From Chitinophagales bacterium (lineage in GTDB: Bacteria > Bacteroidota > Bacteroidia > Chitinophagales > Saprospiraceae), in contig JAFLBO010000022.1 of NCBI GenBank assembly GCA_017303475.1, positions 30,424 to 94,423 of the forward strand: a stretch of 64,000 bases of DNA. Reading direction: 5' to 3'. The notes beneath the pieces were generated by a model. The model was not told the origin of the DNA. It made no database searches and worked only from the letters and a program-made list of their open reading frames with translations. Positions 60,657 through 64,000 of this stretch are shown in pieces. The position numbers and the translations under genes were made by a program. Each line of letters opens with the position of its first letter. Position 1 is the stretch's first letter.

Positions 60657-60742
60657 TTACCACTCAGCCACTAAGAACACAAAGGGACACTAAGGTATAT
60701 TATGCTTAGTGTCCCTTAGTGTTCTTAGTGGCTTAGTGGTTT
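60657..60742. repeat. CACTAAG-word inverted repeat between metK and the GHMP kinase
   Basis: ACCACTCAGCCACTAAGAAC, ACAAAGGGACACTAAGG mirrors CTTAGTGTCCCTTAGTG, TTCTTAGTGGCTTAGTGGT around TATATTATG. It covers nearly the whole gap between two same-strand genes. It could stop metK transcripts, but then the kinase would need a promoter inside the repeat. Confidence 0.85.
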
Positions 60743-60757
60743 AACCTCGTTCCACTC

Positions 60758-61669
60758 ATGAAAAGCACCCACGCGAAAGGAAAACTGTTGCTGACCGGCG
60801 AGTATTTTGTGCTGGATGGCGCCTGGGCGCTGGCGTTGCCGGTTCGGCTTGGACAATCGCTGCGGGTTACTGGAGGGAAAGAGCCCGGGGTATTGCATTG
60901 GCAAAGTCGGAATCCCGATGAGTCGGTGTGGTTTGAGGCTAGTTTCCAATGGCCGGATTTGTCGGTGCTGAGTAGTTCAGATGAAGCTACCGCCCGTACC
61001 TTGGCCGACATACTGCGCGCCTGTGGCAGGCAGGTTCCTGACCTTTTTTCGGCTTATCCATCGCTTGATATCGTTACCCAAAACGATTTTCCCCGGGAAT
61101 GGGGTTTGGGCACCAGCAGTACACTTATTGCCGCGCTTGGACAATGGACCGGCGCAAATCCCTATCAGGTGCTGTTTGAAACCATGGGCGGGTCAGGCTA
61201 TGATATTGCCTGCGCTTACGCCGAAGGTCCACTGCTTTACCGCCTGCAACAAGGAACGCCGCAGGTTCAGGCCGTGCAATTGGCCGGCCCGGTGGAGCAA
61301 CTGTTTTTTGTTTACCTCGGTAAAAAACAAAACAGCCGGGAGGGTATTGCACGCTACCGGGAACGGGTACAACAGCAGCCGGAACTGGTGGAAAAAGTGA
61401 GCGCCCTGAGCCTACGTTTTCTCGAAGCTACTTCCTTGGAAGCCTGGAATGATCTGATCCGCGAACATGAAACACTCGTGAGCCAGACCCTGGATTTGCC
61501 CCGCGCAAAGGATCTCTATTTCCCGGATTTTCCGGGAGAGATCAAAAGTTTGGGCGCCTGGGGCGGCGATTTTGTACTGGCCACCAGTCAGGAATCTGAT
61601 GCAGACACCAAAGCCTGGTTCAAAGAACGCGGCTTCCCGGTTTGCTTCAACTGGGCTTCTCTGGTGTAG
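60758..61669 (+). CDS. GYDIA-type GHMP kinase
   Basis: A 303-residue GHMP-superfamily protein, probably in or near the mevalonate pathway. N-terminal strand KGKLLLTGEYFVLDGAWALA, the ATP-loop REWGLGTSSTLIAALGQW, and the name-giving GGSGYDIACAYAEGPLLY. The C-terminal GHMP motif is weaker (GAWGGDFVLATSQESD). Bacteroidota use the mevalonate route less often than the MEP route, so the substrate is uncertain; NCBI-style naming is only 'GYDIA family GHMP kinase'. It converges on the amidohydrolase with a 5-base gap. Confidence 0.85.
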   Translation: MKSTHAKGKLLLTGEYFVLDGAWALALPVRLGQSLRVTGGKEPGVLHWQSRNPDESVWFEASFQWPDLSVLSSSDEATARTLADILRACGRQVPDLFSAYPSLDIVTQNDFPREWGLGTSSTLIAALGQWTGANPYQVLFETMGGSGYDIACAYAEGPLLYRLQQGTPQVQAVQLAGPVEQLFFVYLGKKQNSREGIARYRERVQQQPELVEKVSALSLRFLEATSLEAWNDLIREHETLVSQTLDLPRAKDLYFPDFPGEIKSLGAWGGDFVLATSQESDADTKAWFKERGFPVCFNWASLV

Positions 61670-61674
61670 CCACA

Positions 61675-63384
61675 CTAGCGCCCCTCGAAAACTACTTTCC
61701 CACCCACAATCGTTTTCAGCACCTTGGCCTGCAGGATTTCTTCCGGCTGACATTGCAGTAGGTCTTTGGAAAGCACCACGATGTCGGCAAGTTTGCCAGG
61801 GGTAAGCGAGCCTTTTTCCTTTTCTTCAAAAGCACCCCAGGCATTCCAGATGGTGTAAGAGCGCAGGGCTTCTTCCCGGGTCATTTTTTGTTCTGTAAAA
61901 AATTCGAATCCGGTGTCGGCGCGTTTGCGCGTAACAGATGCGTAGAGGCAGGGCAGGGGATCTACATCTTCCACCGGCGCATCAGTGCCGTTGGTGAGGT
62001 GGGCGCCGCTGTCTATCAGACTACGCCAGGCGTAAGCGCCTGTACGCGCGCGCTGCTCGCCCAATCGTTTTACCACAAAGGGCGCATCGCTGGTGCAATG
62101 AATGGCTTGCATGGAGGCTATCACACCCAACTGCGCAAACCTTGGAATATCCTGTGGATCAATATGTTGTGCGTGTTCTATCCGCCAACGCGCATCTTTA
62201 TCGAGTTGGGCATTTTCGGCTACGTTTAGCACTTCGCGGTTAGCACGGTCGCCAATGGCATGCACACAAAGTTGGAGGCCGTATTTTTTACACACCTGCG
62301 CCATGTTGGCAATGGTATCCAGCGGGGTGGTGTTTTGACCCACAAATCCGGGTTTATCGTCGTACGGCGCCAGCAACCAGGCGCCATACGAGCCCAATGC
62401 TCCGTCAAAATAACATTTCATGGCCCTGCAGGTGAAAAAACCTTTACCCAGACCAATTTGCGGATAATTGGCGAGTTTCGGGATATCATGGGCCTGCGGC
62501 TGACTGGCCATAGCCCAGAGTCGCAGCGGCAACTGACCAGCTTCAGCCAGGCGACGGTATTGCTCCAGCTCCCAGAAGCCGGAGCCGGCATCCTGAAACG
62601 AGGTAATGCCTTTAGCCAGACATTCCTGCGCCGCCAATTGCGTGGTTTTATCGAATGCGACTACCTTTTCTGCCTCTGAGCGCTTGTTCAACCATTCGGA
62701 AAAAGGTTTTTCAATCAGCGTCATGGCATTTTCTTCAAATACGCCGGTTAGGTTGCCCCGGGTATCGCGCACAATGCGTCCGCCCACGGGGTCGGAAGTT
62801 TCGCGGGAAATACCGGCCAATTCCAGCGCCCTGGCATTGGCGATGAGTCCGTGGCCGCTGGCGTGGTACAAAATCACGGGATTGTTTGGCGACACGGCAC
62901 TTAGGTCTGTGTGGTATGGATACCCGTTAACGGTAGTTCCGGCAGGTTCTATCCATTTTTCCTGATGCCAGCCACGACCTTCGATCCACTCGCCGGGTTT
63001 GGCATTTTTAACTTTTTCAGCCACCAAACCGGTAATTTCTGCCCAACTTTTGGTTTGTATCAGGTTCAGGTTCTGCAAACTTTGACCCAATCCATTGAAG
63101 TGTCCGTGCCCCTCAATAAATCCGGGCATGGCAAACGCGCCCTGCAAATCCAGCACCTGCGTTTGAGGCCCGGCCAATTTTTTCATAGCTTCATCTGTAC
63201 CCAGCGCCAGAATACGCTCGCCGGCAATAGCCACGGCCGTAACCTTTGTTTGGGCAGAATCGGCGGTAAAAAAGTTGCCGTTGACCAGAATCAGGGTAGC
63301 TAATGGCTGTTCAGGCGTTTTACCAGACTGCTGGCATGCCATGAACAACAGAGAAAAAAGGGCAAGAGTGAGAATTCTTTGCAT
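61675..63384 (-). CDS. Lipoprotein amidohydrolase, YtcJ-like
   Basis: A 569-residue metal-dependent hydrolase. The start MQRILTLALFSLLFMACQQS at 63384 gives a lipobox (FMAC), so it is probably an outer- or inner-membrane lipoprotein, unusual for the family. Amidohydrolase family 3 motifs: AMPGFIEGHGHFNGLG (metal HxH), CVHAIGDRANREVL, WRIEHAQHIDPQDI, and GTDAPVEDVDPLPCLYASVT. YtcJ-like proteins act on amide or related bonds; the substrate is not shown. Partial RTCCAAT words (~63396-63408) lie just upstream of the start. Confidence 0.88.
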   Translation of the reverse strand: MQRILTLALFSLLFMACQQSGKTPEQPLATLILVNGNFFTADSAQTKVTAVAIAGERILALGTDEAMKKLAGPQTQVLDLQGAFAMPGFIEGHGHFNGLGQSLQNLNLIQTKSWAEITGLVAEKVKNAKPGEWIEGRGWHQEKWIEPAGTTVNGYPYHTDLSAVSPNNPVILYHASGHGLIANARALELAGISRETSDPVGGRIVRDTRGNLTGVFEENAMTLIEKPFSEWLNKRSEAEKVVAFDKTTQLAAQECLAKGITSFQDAGSGFWELEQYRRLAEAGQLPLRLWAMASQPQAHDIPKLANYPQIGLGKGFFTCRAMKCYFDGALGSYGAWLLAPYDDKPGFVGQNTTPLDTIANMAQVCKKYGLQLCVHAIGDRANREVLNVAENAQLDKDARWRIEHAQHIDPQDIPRFAQLGVIASMQAIHCTSDAPFVVKRLGEQRARTGAYAWRSLIDSGAHLTNGTDAPVEDVDPLPCLYASVTRKRADTGFEFFTEQKMTREEALRSYTIWNAWGAFEEKEKGSLTPGKLADIVVLSKDLLQCQPEEILQAKVLKTIVGGKVVFEGR

Positions 63385-63440
63385 AAGAAAAAAAATATCC
63401 AATGTCCATCCCGAGGATTCGCATAGGCGTTCGGGAGATT

Positions 63441-64000
63441 TTAACACATATGTCGTTCTTTGAAATTTTGTCGATTTTTTCTTCGATCGTAGGTTGCATG
63501 TATGGCAAAATGATGGATTAGTGTATCCAGTTCTTGAATTTGCTTGATAGCGTTTATTTGACAAGACAACAAGTTTAAGACACCAAAGTATTTGAGGATA
63601 CTCAAAGGTCGGTCGGTTAATTTAGCTACGCCATTTTTAATGTAGCGATAGACTTCCAAAGACCAGTAAGCAATGCGGATAAGGACGAGGACAATGGTAA
63701 TGTGTGCTCTCCAATAGTTCATCTTTTGCGTCTCGAACACTTTGGTAAAGTTAAAGTGGGATTTCCATGCTTTAAAGATAAGCTCGATGAACCAACGGAT
63801 TCGATACACTTCTGTGATCTGTTTAGCATCTAAGGATTTGTCGTCAATATTGGTGACAAACACTACCCAGCCTAACAGCTCATAATATATCTCAGAATGG
63901 TTGGTTTTTTTGTTTCGGTCCATGCGAGCCTTTTGCCGTTTCTTCCGGGCAACATCTTCGGGTAATTTTTCGGCCACCAGGCGCAGTGGTAATTTTTCTT
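63441..64000 (-). mobile_element. IS4-type transposase, C-terminal part (continues past window)
   Basis: An ORF open from the window edge (EKLPLRLVAEKLPEDVARKK) through ~186 residues to a stop at 63441. It carries the IS4-family Y-x2-R-x3-E-x6-K signature in VYRIRWFIELIFKAWKSHFN, where E is the third acidic residue of the DDE site. An N-terminal part with the first two acidic residues must lie beyond 64000. The gene ends 57 bases upstream of the amidohydrolase start, so an insertion end is near 63390-63440; the terminal inverted repeat could not be identified without the other end. Confidence 0.88.

Noticed and set aside
1..64000. tRNA, rRNA, DGR reverse transcriptase or template repeat
   Set aside because: I looked through all gaps and frames and found no cloverleaf, rRNA-like segment, YxDD-type reverse transcriptase or AAC-rich copy of the VR.

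Overview
The window is about 64 kb of a Bacteroidota chromosome, most likely from the Saprospirales/Haliscomenobacter-Lewinella side of the phylum. Support comes from several secreted proteins with C-terminal type IX secretion (T9SS) sorting domains, GldJ and a PorP/SprF protein, the Bacteroidota promoter box TAnnTTTG in front of many genes, a GYDIA-type GHMP kinase, and weak or absent Shine-Dalgarno sequences. Placement below phylum level is inference. No rRNA, tRNA or CRISPR array was seen.

Layout. 1-3.2 kb: a defence-type patch with the end of an RloA-like ATPase, an overlapping rloB, then a gene joining an effector-associated domain, a TIR domain, two short repeats and a formylglycine-generating-enzyme (FGE/SUMF1) domain. 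The last ~100 bases of that gene look like the variable region of a diversity-generating retroelement (DGR). 3.4-20 kb: mostly housekeeping genes (malQ, pgeF, radA, a triple-PDZ T9SS protein, a sigma-54 response regulator without HTH, rnc, fabF, rpsT, a PaaE-like reductase, infB). 20-26 kb: a secreted zinc protease whose reading frame is broken near the start at a C7 tract, two tandem lipoprotein paralogues with divergent cores, and a T9SS surface protein. 26.7-30.9 kb: an unknown protein, a MoaC-MoaB fusion, an SDR/AraC pair. 31-42.2 kb: six exported-protein genes on the minus strand, the last five A/T-richer than their neighbours; two share a tail-fibre-like C-terminal domain. 43-44 kb: an intact small HTH regulator and a broken copy of it. 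44-54 kb: an ACMSD-like amidohydrolase, an LVIVD-repeat T9SS protein, a flippase, gldJ, porP/sprF and an Omp85-type protein. 54-64 kb: a glycosyltransferase coupled to ligA, pdxH, metK, a GHMP kinase, a YtcJ-like amidohydrolase and the end of an IS4-type transposase.

A striking second layer is the intergenic DNA. Many gene borders carry short-period tandem repeats, often as facing inverted copies: RGACGGT heptamers, GCGGATGAC words, CACAGATTTTACGCAG words, CCTCTGYG words, CACTAAG words, GAGTACATGATT words. They can abut start or stop codons directly. Several are fused to a longer palindromic core, the clearest being a 158-bp near-perfect palindrome at 53.9-54.1 kb. Three heptamer families of unrelated sequence alternate A and G at one position of an otherwise fixed unit, which suggests a common way of forming. 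One such heptamer array sits in frame inside malQ.

The strongest candidate for an under-described system is the TIR-FGE gene with its DGR-like hypervariable end beside an RloAB pair. No reverse transcriptase or template repeat lies in the window, so any diversification would have to act from elsewhere in the genome.
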